Source: Planctomycetota bacterium (GTDB taxonomy: Bacteria; Planctomycetota; Phycisphaerae; Sedimentisphaerales; Anaerobacaceae). Taken from it: a DNA stretch of 25,359 bases. Below are positions 7,402 through 15,877 of this stretch, one piece after another. The translations under genes were made by a program, and so were the position numbers. The notes under the pieces were generated by a model. The model did not search any database and was not told where the DNA came from. It was given only the letters and a program-made list of their open reading frames with translations. Each line of letters starts with the position of its first letter. Positions within the stretch are counted from its first letter, which is position 1. The stretch is from assembly GCA_013202635.1 (NCBI GenBank), contig JABMRO010000264.1:1-25359 (forward strand). Reading direction: 5' to 3'.

Positions 7402-8346
7402 ATGGCCAAAAAAGAAAAAGCAAGACATCTCGGCAGGGGGCTTCAATCGCTGCTTAGTCCGATAACTGCCTCGCCTAAAGAACCAAAAGAACTATTATCT
7501 TCTGCCACACCCGATCCTAACATCCCGCCAGATAAGGAGTTACACGATTCCCTGCAGGAGCTCAACATTGATGTTATATCTCCAAATCCTTATCAACCGC
7601 GAACAGTATGGAATGAACAGGATTTATCAGATTTAGCAGAGTCCATCAGGGCCAACGGCATTATCCAACCGATAATTGTCCGCCCTTCCGGCACAAAATA
7701 TCAGCTAATTGCCGGAGAACGCCGATTTCGAGCCGCTCAATTAGCTTCACTTACAACAATACCCGCCCTGGTTCGCCCCGCAAGCGATAAACAATTACTC
7801 GAATGGTCATTGGTCGAGAACATACACAGAGTAGGTCTCAACCCTTTAGAGCGAGCAAAAGCCTATCAGGATTACCTGAGCACCTTCTCCTTAACTCAGG
7901 CACAGGCCGCAGAGCGACTTGGCGAGGACCGTTCGGCCGTAGCTAACTACTTGCGACTACTGGACTTACCGCATGAGCTCAAGCAGATGTTATCTGAAGG
8001 CCAGCTAACTATGGGCCACGCCCGCGCAATACTTGCATTGCCTACAGACGAGCTTCGCCGCAAGTTAGCCAATCGAGCATTGATCGGCCGGCTGAGTGTG
8101 CGTGAAGTTGAAAGACTGGTTCGAAAGCATCTTACAGGTACAAGCCAGGCCAAGACAACTGTTCGCTCAAAGCCTCCGCACATCCTGGACCTTGAACGTA
8201 AACTCAGCAGTCAGCTTGCAACAAAAGTGAATATTGATGCCCGGAAAAATGGACAAAGAGGAAGGATAATTATCGAGTTTTACTCTCTCGACGAATTCGA
8301 CAGCATTACAGAAAGAATCGGTCTGGCCTGTGGGGAAGAGGTCTGA
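7402..8346 (+). CDS. parB: Chromosome-partitioning protein ParB
   Basis: This 314-residue ParB/Spo0J-type CTPase clamp loads at parS and spreads along DNA to help segregate the origin region. The N-terminal HLGRGLQSLLSP is the usual ParA-contact peptide. The CTP-binding domain shows NPYQPR and the GERRFRAA signature from residue 105, then ENIHRVGLNPLERAKAYQDYL. The helix-turn-helix reads LTQAQAAERLGEDRSAVANYLRLL, followed by the linker and a short C-terminal dimer domain. AAGGAG lies eight bases before the ATG. Two parS sites sit immediately upstream. parA usually precedes parB in an operon; here none is visible, and the gene upstream is an unrelated oxidoreductase, so parA must be elsewhere or absent. 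Confidence 0.96.
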   Translation: MAKKEKARHLGRGLQSLLSPITASPKEPKELLSSATPDPNIPPDKELHDSLQELNIDVISPNPYQPRTVWNEQDLSDLAESIRANGIIQPIIVRPSGTKYQLIAGERRFRAAQLASLTTIPALVRPASDKQLLEWSLVENIHRVGLNPLERAKAYQDYLSTFSLTQAQAAERLGEDRSAVANYLRLLDLPHELKQMLSEGQLTMGHARAILALPTDELRRKLANRALIGRLSVREVERLVRKHLTGTSQAKTTVRSKPPHILDLERKLSSQLATKVNIDARKNGQRGRIIIEFYSLDEFDSITERIGLACGEEV

Positions 8347-8523
8347 AAAACAAACACGAAAAAAGCTTATTTTCCACAATTTTAATATTAGAAATCGGTT
8401 ATTTTGTTGTATAATTAGTTAAGAGTAAATAAGAGTATAGTTGTGTATCTGTGTTAATAAAACTGTTAGTTAAAACCGTTAATTTTTTTTGATTAGCGAT
8501 CATCCTGTTTCGGAGGATATATT

Positions 8524-11103
8524 ATGAAGCGTCTTATTATTTCAATGTTGTTTGTACTTTTATTCACATCTTTCTGCATTGTGCCAGCTTATGCTCAGCT
8601 ACCGAATTTATCACTTTATCATGCCGCGGAGAAAACTCAATACAGATTGAAACTTGAAGCGGGCAAAGAGTATTACATGCAGACGATTACCGAGCAGCAG
8701 ATTTCTGATCCTACACCTGCTAATGAAGGGACTACGGTGATGACTGTCGGGACTGGTGCCCAACTTGAGGTCAGTGATATAGATGCCAATGGAAATGCGC
8801 AGGTAACATATACATACAAGTGGATAAAAATTGGAATCAAAGGGGCAACGGTGGAAAATATATATGATTCATCGAAAAAGGATTCGACTGTTCCTAAGGA
8901 ATTGCAATGGTTTGCCCCACTCCTGGAGGAGAGTTTCTTGTTAACAATAACGCCTGAGGGTCGAATTTCAGAGATAAAGGATTTGGATAAGGTACGCAGC
9001 AATGTGCGGCAGAAGCTGCCTCAGGGACCAATGCAGGAACTTGCGATGAACAGTCTGAACCAATGGCTTGATGAACAAACCATTAGAGAAAGTATCGAAA
9101 ATTCATTTGCGATATATCCCGACAGGCCGGTTGGTGTAGGTGATTCCTGGAGTAGAAATGTTACTTACTCAAGCGGTTCCGCGATGATTCTTGAGAGCAA
9201 ATGGACATTGAAAGAGCGGAAAAATGGTGTGGCAGTCATCGAAGTTGCCTCTACAATCAAGCCAAACTCCGAAGCAAAGCCGGTAGAAATGGGCTCTCCA
9301 GGGATAACAAGCAGCTCCGAATTTACTGGAAATCAGCAGGGGCTCATAGAAATGCAGGAATCAACAGGGCTGATCATAAGAAGCAAGATAAATCAACAAA
9401 TGTCGGGACAGAATACAATAACTCGTCCGGGTGTGCCAGACAACGTCACTCCTATGGAGATTACAGGTGTCATTAGTATGGAGACTTCTGATTGGGAGAA
9501 GGCCAGATCAAATATTGGTACTAATGTAGTTGCACAAGAGCAGCCCCGAAGAGAAGCCCCATCCACTCGCCCGGACAGCATTCAACGCAGAGCTAATATT
9601 AGTGCAGGAGCAGCAACCAGTCCATATCTAATCGACGGCGAAGATAGGATGATGCCGGCGGCTCGACCAAGGTCGGAACGGCAGAAATCAACATCAATTC
9701 ACGATGCCGCGCGCAACGGAGATGTCAACCATGCCCAGCAACTCATTTCAAAAGGCGCTGATGTGAATACGAGGAACAGAATGAACTGGACACCGCTGCA
9801 CACCGCAGTAACAAACCGCAAGCAGGCATTCGTAGAGCTGCTTATTTCCAAAGGCGCTGATTTAAATGCAAAGGACAATCGCGGGCAAACGCCCCTGCAC
9901 GTCGCAGTAAATACATACCAAAAAGAGGTAGTGGAGCTGCTGATTGCAAAGGGGGCCGATGTCAATATCATGGCCGGCAGCAATAACGCCCTGACATTAG
10001 CGAAAAGGAGAAATAATACTGAAATCGTTGATATTCTGGTTAAAAACGGGGCAAAAGAGCCGAGCCCTCAGGACTTGATGGGAGACAGATATTATGGGGG
10101 AGGGGCAAATCCATATTCGTCTTATCAAGAGCAATCAACAACTCAGCCCGGAACAATCCGGCGCGGAGGCCGAACCGGCAGAACAATTAATCAAGCGCCT
10201 GCTGCGGTAGATATCCTTGCCGACCCGAATGAGATTAAAGCCAGAGTCAAGACATTTGCTGGACTGGAAAAGGTATTGGAGGAAGTTGCGAACAAAAGCC
10301 AAAATGAGATGCGTCAGTGGCCACAAAGAAGATATGATAATAGAACTATGCTGGTAAGAGCTGTACAAAAGCAATTCGAAGATGAGATTAATTTAATACG
10401 AACAGTCTCTGTTAGTGAAAAAGCCAAGAAGACAACCGAGGCGATCGATAGTGTATTGACCACAAGACAGGAGCGAATTAAAAACATCAGCAGAGAGCTT
10501 ATGGCTCAGAAAAGACAGCTAAGACAAACACAGCAGCAGACCACCCGCACCCGCGGCCGGGGTAGAACCTCCAGCAGAAGCATGAGAGGGCAGACTTCAC
10601 AGGGCGGACAACAATATGAACAATACGGAGGAAACGCGACAGAGCAGGCATATGGTCGCGGCAACGTTATGCCCAGAACGAACAGGTACCCGGGCACGAC
10701 AAGGGGGCCATCTCAGCAGACAACTCAGCCGATAGACAGAGAAGCCGAAAACGAGACGCGTCAGTGGCTGCAGGCAAGCTTTGATAACAAATCAGACCTT
10801 GCCAGTGCGGTGCACGAGCAAATCCGGTTAGAGGTTACTTCCATAAGAGATCTTGCTGTTGAAGAAGCAGCTAAAAAGACCACGGCGACAATTGACGGCC
10901 TGTTGCTGGCCCGAAAAATGCGGCTCGATGCCTTTATCATAAAAATGGAAGAGCAACAGCAAGCACTTCGACAGCAGACCCAGGACCCCCGCATGGGGGG
11001 AAGATATATGCAGACCGGTCCCTCCAGAGGACAAACAACAAGAGGAGGTACAACAGGCGGGTATCAACAGGACAGTCAATCCAGGACCCGCCGGCGGCGC
11101 TGA
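8524..11103 (+). CDS. Secreted multidomain protein: DUF6263-like domain, ankyrin repeats, duplicated helical module
   Basis: An 859-residue protein with a Sec signal peptide (cleavage likely after AYA, residue 24). Residues about 30-330 resemble the DUF6263 type of exported domain (YRLKLEAGKEYYMQT near the start, then alternating beta segments); this assignment is from memory of the fold pattern. Residues about 390-515 form ankyrin repeats (HDAARNGDVNHAQQLISKGADVN, then TPLHTAV and TPLHVAV units). The last third holds two copies of a gapless 75-residue helical module beginning NEMRQWPQ (594) and NETRQWLQ (743), 149 residues apart, both with AKKTT in the middle. Arg/Gly/Gln-rich linkers follow each, and the protein ends in RTRRRR. 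GGAGG lies nine bases upstream of the ATG; a perfect TATAAT at 8410-8415 lacks a good -35. Function unknown; an exported scaffold or binding protein is possible. Confidence 0.85.
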   Translation: MKRLIISMLFVLLFTSFCIVPAYAQLPNLSLYHAAEKTQYRLKLEAGKEYYMQTITEQQISDPTPANEGTTVMTVGTGAQLEVSDIDANGNAQVTYTYKWIKIGIKGATVENIYDSSKKDSTVPKELQWFAPLLEESFLLTITPEGRISEIKDLDKVRSNVRQKLPQGPMQELAMNSLNQWLDEQTIRESIENSFAIYPDRPVGVGDSWSRNVTYSSGSAMILESKWTLKERKNGVAVIEVASTIKPNSEAKPVEMGSPGITSSSEFTGNQQGLIEMQESTGLIIRSKINQQMSGQNTITRPGVPDNVTPMEITGVISMETSDWEKARSNIGTNVVAQEQPRREAPSTRPDSIQRRANISAGAATSPYLIDGEDRMMPAARPRSERQKSTSIHDAARNGDVNHAQQLISKGADVNTRNRMNWTPLHTAVTNRKQAFVELLISKGADLNAKDNRGQTPLHVAVNTYQKEVVELLIAKGADVNIMAGSNNALTLAKRRNNTEIVDILVKNGAKEPSPQDLMGDRYYGGGANPYSSYQEQSTTQPGTIRRGGRTGRTINQAPAAVDILADPNEIKARVKTFAGLEKVLEEVANKSQNEMRQWPQRRYDNRTMLVRAVQKQFEDEINLIRTVSVSEKAKKTTEAIDSVLTTRQERIKNISRELMAQKRQLRQTQQQTTRTRGRGRTSSRSMRGQTSQGGQQYEQYGGNATEQAYGRGNVMPRTNRYPGTTRGPSQQTTQPIDREAENETRQWLQASFDNKSDLASAVHEQIRLEVTSIRDLAVEEAAKKTTATIDGLLLARKMRLDAFIIKMEEQQQALRQQTQDPRMGGRYMQTGPSRGQTTRGGTTGGYQQDSQSRTRRRR

Positions 11104-11108
11104 CAAGG

Positions 11109-11837
11109 ATGTCATAGCAATTAGCTTCAAAAGTCGCAATAGTAACAGGAGCCAGCAGGGGGATTGGCAGAGCTATCAGTATTGCATTGGCACAAGAGTC
11201 CGCGACGGTCGTCTTAGCTGCACGCTCAACCGAAAAACTGCAGGAGGTCGCTGGGAAGGTAACCAAAGCAGGCGGAAAGCCGGAGATTGTCGTTACTGAG
11301 CTGACCGAAGAAGAATCCATCAAGAACCTCGTTAAAACAACGAATGAAAAGTTCAGCCGGCTCGATATTCTCATCAACAACGCAGGCGTTACTCACTCAG
11401 CTAAATTAGAACAGACCTCAACCGAAGACTGGCAGCGCTGTATCAGCATAAACGCACGTGCACCGTTTATCCTTTGCAGAGAAGCTTTACCGTTGTTAAA
11501 AAAATCACAAGCGGGATACATCGTCAACATCGCGTCAGTCGTAGGGGTCAAAGGTTATCCGCTTCAAAGCGCCTATACCTCCTCCAAGCATGCCCTCCGC
11601 GGGATGACAATATCATTAGCTGAGGAGCTTAAAGGCTCGAATATCCGTGTTCATTTGCTATGTCCCGGCGGTGTGGATACCGATATGGTAGGGTCGGTTC
11701 GACCGGATATACCTAAAAAGGACCTGATAAAACCCGAAGAAATTGCAGAGCTGGCCCTCTACCTTGTTACACACAAAGGCAATGCCGTCATAGATGAGCT
11801 GCACATTCGAAGAGCAACCTCAACGCCGTGGTTTTGA
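11109..11837 (+). CDS. SDR family oxidoreductase with an in-frame amber codon at codon 3
   Basis: A short-chain dehydrogenase/reductase of normal length if read from ATG 11109. The coenzyme motif TGASRGIG begins at residue 13, NNAG follows, and the catalytic Ser143, Tyr156 and Lys160 (YTSSK) are all present; PGGVDTDM lies after them. However, codon 3 (11115-11117) is TAG, and between it and the Gly-rich motif there is no ATG, GTG or TTG. The first later start, TTG 11187, would lose the whole nucleotide-binding motif. Without the stop, the N-terminus (QLASKVAIVTGASRGIG) looks entirely typical. So this is a recent nonsense mutation, a sequencing error, or a gene with an unusual start. It begins 5 nt after the previous gene, consistent with one transcript, and is followed 13 nt later by dtd. 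Substrate unknown. Confidence 0.8.
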
Positions 11838-11850
11838 GCTGGAAATTACT

Positions 11851-12300
11851 ATGAGAGCTGTTATACAACGAGTTTTGCAGGCCGGGGTTACGGTAGAAGG
11901 CCGACAAGTCGGCAAAATAGACAAGGGACTGTTGGTTTATCTCGGCGTCGGCAAAGAAGACACAATAAAGGACGCCCAGTTTATGGCCGACAAGCTGGTG
12001 AATCTGCGTATCTTTGCGGATGAAGCCGGCAAAATGAATCGAAGCGTGCAGGACGTTGGCGGGGCGATTTTGTTAGTCAGCAATTTTACTCTTCACGGCG
12101 ACTGCCGAAAGGGTCGTCGTCCCGGCTTTGACGCCGCAGCCGAGCCGGAAGCAGCTCAGCAGCTTTACGAAAAAGTGATTGAGCTGATTACCGAACAGGG
12201 CACAGCCGTCGAAAAAGGCACATTTGGTGAGTACATGCAAGTCAGCAGCATCAACGACGGCCCTGTAACCTTCCTGCTTGACAGCAGCAGGCTGTTTTAG
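11851..12300 (+). CDS. dtd: D-aminoacyl-tRNA deacylase
   Basis: This 149-residue DTD enzyme hydrolyses D-aminoacyl-tRNAs (and mischarged glycyl-tRNA), recycling tRNA in the cytoplasm. The start MRAVIQRVLQAGVTV is the standard family N-terminus. The two active-site motifs are visible: SNFTL (family SQFTL) and NDGPVTF (family NxGPVT) near the C-terminus. The start at 11851 is preferred over upstream in-frame codons because it matches the family; the ribosome site (CTGGAAAT) is weak, so translation may be coupled to the SDR gene just before. Length is typical. Confidence 0.95.
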   Translation: MRAVIQRVLQAGVTVEGRQVGKIDKGLLVYLGVGKEDTIKDAQFMADKLVNLRIFADEAGKMNRSVQDVGGAILLVSNFTLHGDCRKGRRPGFDAAAEPEAAQQLYEKVIELITEQGTAVEKGTFGEYMQVSSINDGPVTFLLDSSRLF

Positions 12301-12343
12301 CCAAAACTTCTCTGTCTGTACGGCAATAACATACAAATATCGC

Positions 12344-12372
12344 TTGACGAATCGGCCCTACATTCATAAACT
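12344..12372 (+). promoter_or_regulatory. Promoter for the arginine cluster
   Basis: TTGACG (12344-12349), a 17-bp spacer and TAAACT (12367-12372), about 35 nt upstream of the argB translation start. No ARG-box-like palindrome was recognised beside it. Confidence 0.5.
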
Positions 12373-12413
12373 TCCCCTTTTGTTAAAGTATTGTTTTTAA
12401 GGAATCGCAGCAG

Positions 12414-13292
12414 GTGGAAGAAGCTATTGCAAAAGCTGGTGCGTTGATTGAGGCGATGGAGTATATCCGTCAGTTCCGCGGGCGAATTGTGGTCGTCAAG
12501 CTCGGCGGAAGTGTCCTCGACGATATCGCCCTGCAGAAAAAGCTGTTGACCGACATCGCCTTTATGGCAACGGTCGGGATTCGCCCAATCATCGTTCACG
12601 GGGGCGGGAAGGCCATTACAAGAGCGATGAACAAAGCGGGCCTCGAGGCCGTATGGGTGCAGGGCCGGCGATATACGGATGAGCGGACCCTGACAATAGC
12701 AGAGCATACGCTTGTCCATGATATCAATACTCCTATCTGTGAGATGCTCACCGAGTCAGGATGCGATCCGATGGGACTGCATTCACTGAGTAGTTGTGTA
12801 TTGTTTGCCGAGTTGTTGAGATTAACCGGCGAAGATGGCCGAAAACTTGACCTCGGACTGGTCGGGCAAGTTGCGAATGTAAACGGACGATTGTTAAAAA
12901 AACTTTGCTATGACGGGACCATACCGGTCATCGCCTCGGTAGCCAAAGATAAGGCCGGTGGAAAGCTGAATGTAAACGCCGACAGCGCCGCCGGCAAAGT
13001 CGCTGCCGAGGTCCGTGCCGAAAAGCTTGTCGTCGTAAGCGACACGCACGGGATACGAACCAATATCGATGACCCGGACAGTTGGGTTTCGAGCTTGAAT
13101 GAAACACAGATTAAGGAAATGATTGATGCAGGTATTATCACAGACGCAATGTTCCCGAAGGTCGAGGCCTGCCTGACGGCACTGGACGCAGGTGTGAAAA
13201 AAGCACATATTATTGATGGGCGAATCGCCCATTCACTATTGCTCGAAATCTACACCGACAAGGGAATCGGAACCCAGATAGTTAGAAAATAA
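12414..13292 (+). CDS. argB: Acetylglutamate kinase
   Basis: This 292-residue amino-acid-kinase family enzyme phosphorylates N-acetylglutamate, the second step of arginine synthesis. It shows VVKLGGSVLDD (ATP-site Lys) near residue 27, IIVHGGGKAI (substrate loop), and KLNVNADSAAGKVAAEV, the NAGK signature, towards the C-terminal third, followed by VVSDTHGI. The start is GTG 12414 with AAGGA about nine bases upstream; the N-terminal helix before the first strand is of the extended type found in arginine-sensitive kinases, so feedback control is possible. It is the first gene of an argB-argD-argF cluster; argC and argJ are not nearby. Confidence 0.95.
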   Translation: MEEAIAKAGALIEAMEYIRQFRGRIVVVKLGGSVLDDIALQKKLLTDIAFMATVGIRPIIVHGGGKAITRAMNKAGLEAVWVQGRRYTDERTLTIAEHTLVHDINTPICEMLTESGCDPMGLHSLSSCVLFAELLRLTGEDGRKLDLGLVGQVANVNGRLLKKLCYDGTIPVIASVAKDKAGGKLNVNADSAAGKVAAEVRAEKLVVVSDTHGIRTNIDDPDSWVSSLNETQIKEMIDAGIITDAMFPKVEACLTALDAGVKKAHIIDGRIAHSLLLEIYTDKGIGTQIVRK

Positions 13293-13358
13293 AAGTGCCT
13301 GAAGTGAGCTAAAGTTGTAAGAATAGAGTTTACTGAATTTTAGGCACTTTAGGCACTT
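13293..13358 (+). repeat. Long hairpin between argB and argD
   Basis: AAGTGCCTGAAGTG (13293-13306) pairs with CACTTTAGGCACTT (13345-13358) over 14 positions, one of them a G-U pair in RNA. The arms continue with CTAAA against TTTAG after a 2-nt internal mismatch. The 3' arm is itself a doubled TAGGCACTT. It begins directly after the argB stop and ends 15 nt before the argD start, with the argD ribosome site just beyond. It may be a post-transcriptional control or mRNA-processing structure within the operon, or a small dispersed palindromic repeat. No U-tract follows, so it is not a classical terminator. Confidence 0.75.
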
Positions 13359-13373
13359 CGAAGGGAAGGAAAT

Positions 13374-14555
13374 ATGACTACACAGGAGACTATTGAGTTG
13401 TTTAATAAATACGTCATCGCTAATTACGGTCGGTTGCCTCGCGTTATCGTCAAGGGCGAAGGCTGTTACATGTATGACACCGATGGCAATAAGATGCTGG
13501 ATATGTTCCCCGGCTGGGCCGTCAGTGCGATAGGGCACTGTCATCCCAGGGTCGTTGATGCGTTACGCAAGCAGGCCGGCGAGCTTCTGCACATTGATAA
13601 TACTTTCTACTCCGAGCCGCAGGGTGAATTAGCCAAACTGTTAAGCGAACGGGCCTTTGGCGGCAAGTGTTTCTTTTGCAACAGCGGTGCCGAGGCCAAC
13701 GAGGCCGCATTGAAACTGGCGCGTCTGCACACCTCGCAGGAAAAATATAAATTCATCACCGCCGAGGGCAGCTTCCACGGACGAACTCTTGCAACCCTGA
13801 CGGCAACTGCTCAGCCGAAACACCACGAAGGTTTGCTGCCGCTGCTGCCGGGCTTCACTTATGTCCCGTTCAACGATATTACCGCGCTCGAGTCGGCGTT
13901 CAGTAATGAAGTTGCGGCCGTCATGGTCGAACCAATTCAGGGCGAAGGTGGAATTAATCTTGCTTCGAAAGAGTATCTGCAAACAATCCGTCGGCTCTGT
14001 GACGAAAATGCAGCACTGCTTATCTTTGATGAAGTCACCACCGGGATAGGAAGGACCGGCAAGTGGTTTGCATATCAGCATTTCGATGTCGAGCCGGACA
14101 TTATGACAATGGCAAAGGCCCTTGGCGGAGGCGTTGCTATAGGAGCTATGATGGCCAAAGAAGAAGTTGCTGCTTCATTGGTTCCGGGCAAACACGCTAC
14201 GACGTTCGGCGGCAATGCGCTGGTCTGCGCAGCAGCCGTGGCGGTTATAGAGGCAATAGAAGAAGAAAACCTTCTGGAAAACGCCGCTGAACTGGGACAA
14301 TATATTAAAGATAAGCTCGAACAGTTGAAGCAAAAACATTCTATTATAGACAGTGTTCGGGGCATCGGCCTGATGATTGGTGTTCAATTGACCGGCCCGG
14401 GCAAAGAAATAGTCGATAAATGCCTGGAGAAGGGCCTGCGTATAAACTGCACACAGGGCACTGTTCTGCGGTTTATGCCCCCGATGATTGCCACTAAAGA
14501 ACAAATCGACCAGGCGATTGAGATTCTTGATACTGTTTTGAAAGAGGGTGAATAA
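13374..14555 (+). CDS. argD: Acetylornithine aminotransferase
   Basis: This 393-residue class III PLP aminotransferase converts N-acetylglutamate semialdehyde to N-acetylornithine, using glutamate. It shows GWAVSAIGHCHP near the N-terminus, FCNSGAEANEAALKLAR (phosphate-binding SGAEA loop), EPIQGEGGI, FDEVTTGIGRTGKWFA, and MAKALGGG with the PLP Lys at 248, then TFGGNALVCAAA. Length and motifs are normal for ArgD; succinylornithine or ornithine aminotransferase is less likely given the argB and argF neighbours. GGGAAGGAA just upstream is a strong ribosome site. The TAA overlaps the argF ATG by one base (TAATG), indicating coupled translation. Confidence 0.95.
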   Translation: MTTQETIELFNKYVIANYGRLPRVIVKGEGCYMYDTDGNKMLDMFPGWAVSAIGHCHPRVVDALRKQAGELLHIDNTFYSEPQGELAKLLSERAFGGKCFFCNSGAEANEAALKLARLHTSQEKYKFITAEGSFHGRTLATLTATAQPKHHEGLLPLLPGFTYVPFNDITALESAFSNEVAAVMVEPIQGEGGINLASKEYLQTIRRLCDENAALLIFDEVTTGIGRTGKWFAYQHFDVEPDIMTMAKALGGGVAIGAMMAKEEVAASLVPGKHATTFGGNALVCAAAVAVIEAIEEENLLENAAELGQYIKDKLEQLKQKHSIIDSVRGIGLMIGVQLTGPGKEIVDKCLEKGLRINCTQGTVLRFMPPMIATKEQIDQAIEILDTVLKEGE

Positions 14556-15466
14556 TGAGACATTTTCTTTCCATAATCGATTGTCCGAACGACCTGCTAA
14601 AAGAACTGCTGCGGATAAGCACCCGGCTAAAAAGTTTATACAGCGTAGGCAGCGAGGATTTATGCCTTAAGGGAAAAACTTTAGCGATGCTTTTCGAGAA
14701 GCCGAGCCTGCGAACCAGAATCAGCTTCCAGGTAGCTATGTCAGACCTTGGCGGTACCGCAATCTATGTCAAGCCCGAAGACATCGGCGGCATCGGCAAG
14801 CGCGAGCCAATCAAAGATATGGCAAGGGTTCTTAGTCGATATGTTACCGGCATAATGGCACGAACCTTCGAGCACAGCACTGTTACGGAGTTGGCCAAAT
14901 ATGCAACGGTCCCGGTAATAAACGCCCTGACGGACTGGTCGCATCCCTGCCAGGCGATGGCTGACGTACTGACTATCAGAGAACATTACGAAGACATAGA
15001 AGACAAAAAAATTGCATTTATCGGTGACGGCAACAACGTTGCCCGGTCGCTGGCCTTTGCCTGTGCAAAGCTGGGTATGAAAATGGTCGTTGCCTCACCG
15101 GCTGGTTACGAACTCGATGCCGAGACAATAGAAAAAGCAAACCAGCTTTCAGCCGACAGTGTCCGTCAAACAAATGACTCGGGCACCGCTGTTCTCGATG
15201 CCGACATTATCTACACAGATACATGGGTCAGTATGGGTCAGGAGGAGGAAAAGCAAAAACGCCAGGCCGATTTTGCAGCTTTTCAGGTCAACGCCGAATT
15301 AGTCAAGTCCGCACCGGCAAACGTCAAGATTATGCACTGTCTGCCGGCTTATCGCGGCCTTGAAATAACTGATGAAGTCGTCGAATCGCCCAATTCGATT
15401 ATGTTCGACCAGGCCGAGAACCGCCTGCACTTCCAGCGGGCCCTGCTGAAAAAACTCCTGAGCTAA
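14555..15466 (+). CDS. argF: Ornithine carbamoyltransferase
   Basis: This 303-residue enzyme condenses ornithine and carbamoyl phosphate to citrulline. Carbamoyl-phosphate binding motifs are clear: EKPSLRTRISF (SxRTR) near residue 50 and DWSHPCQAMAD (HPCQ) near 128. The ornithine-side motifs are DTWVSMGQEEE and MHCLPAYRG (HCLP), the latter with the conserved Cys; the absence of acetyl-specific substitutions cannot be judged by eye. It overlaps argD by one base and so is read from the same transcript. Confidence 0.95.
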   Translation: MRHFLSIIDCPNDLLKELLRISTRLKSLYSVGSEDLCLKGKTLAMLFEKPSLRTRISFQVAMSDLGGTAIYVKPEDIGGIGKREPIKDMARVLSRYVTGIMARTFEHSTVTELAKYATVPVINALTDWSHPCQAMADVLTIREHYEDIEDKKIAFIGDGNNVARSLAFACAKLGMKMVVASPAGYELDAETIEKANQLSADSVRQTNDSGTAVLDADIIYTDTWVSMGQEEEKQKRQADFAAFQVNAELVKSAPANVKIMHCLPAYRGLEITDEVVESPNSIMFDQAENRLHFQRALLKKLLS

Positions 15467-15473
15467 TCGAATA

Positions 15474-15752
15474 ATGGATGACGAATATCCTCCAGTTTAT
15501 ATCAAAGAATATCCTGATGTATTCGACAGATTCACATTTGATTATCTTTTCAAAAGACTCTTGGCTGATGGATACGACAACGAAGAGGCAAAAGACATAA
15601 TACTGTATAACTGCGCTCTGAGCACGTTAGTAACGCAAGAGAGAATAGACAATGAGTATTATTTGGAAATATTCGTAAACGATGTGATCGCCCCTGATCT
15701 TCTGGATATATACAGGGAAGAATTTAATAAAGCCGTGTTTAACAAAAATTAG
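15474..15752 (+). CDS. Small acidic protein of unknown function downstream of argF
   Basis: I do not recognise this 92-residue protein. It is acidic and rich in Asp, Glu, Tyr and Phe, mainly helical by appearance, with no signal peptide, membrane segment or cysteine pair (one Cys only). It starts 7 nt after the argF stop, so it is probably the last gene of the arginine transcript; the argF end (GAGCTAATCGAATAATG) provides no strong ribosome site, and coupling is likely. The codon use and lack of a competing ORF make it a plausible real gene. No role in arginine metabolism should be assumed. Confidence 0.65.
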   Translation: MDDEYPPVYIKEYPDVFDRFTFDYLFKRLLADGYDNEEAKDIILYNCALSTLVTQERIDNEYYLEIFVNDVIAPDLLDIYREEFNKAVFNKN

Positions 15753-15779
15753 TGGTTTGCAACATATGATTTGAGGAAT

Positions 15780-15849
15780 TGTCATTCCGCACTTAATGCG
15801 GAATTCAAATTATCAATACATCTGGATTCCTGCTTGCGCAGGAATGACA
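15780..15849. repeat. REP-like element with two hairpins
   Basis: TGTCATTCC (15780-15788) and GGAATGACA (15841-15849) are inverted ends. Inside lie two hairpins: ATTCCGCA-CTTAA-TGCGGAAT (15784-15804) and ATTCCTGC-TTGC-GCAGGAAT (15826-15845). Paired palindromes beginning GTCATTCC are a familiar form of dispersed intergenic repeat in many bacteria. It separates the arg cluster from the next gene and might also affect transcript ends, though no U-tract follows. Confidence 0.75.
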
Positions 15850-15877
15850 TTTTTGGAATGATTTCTGTGTGGGAGTT

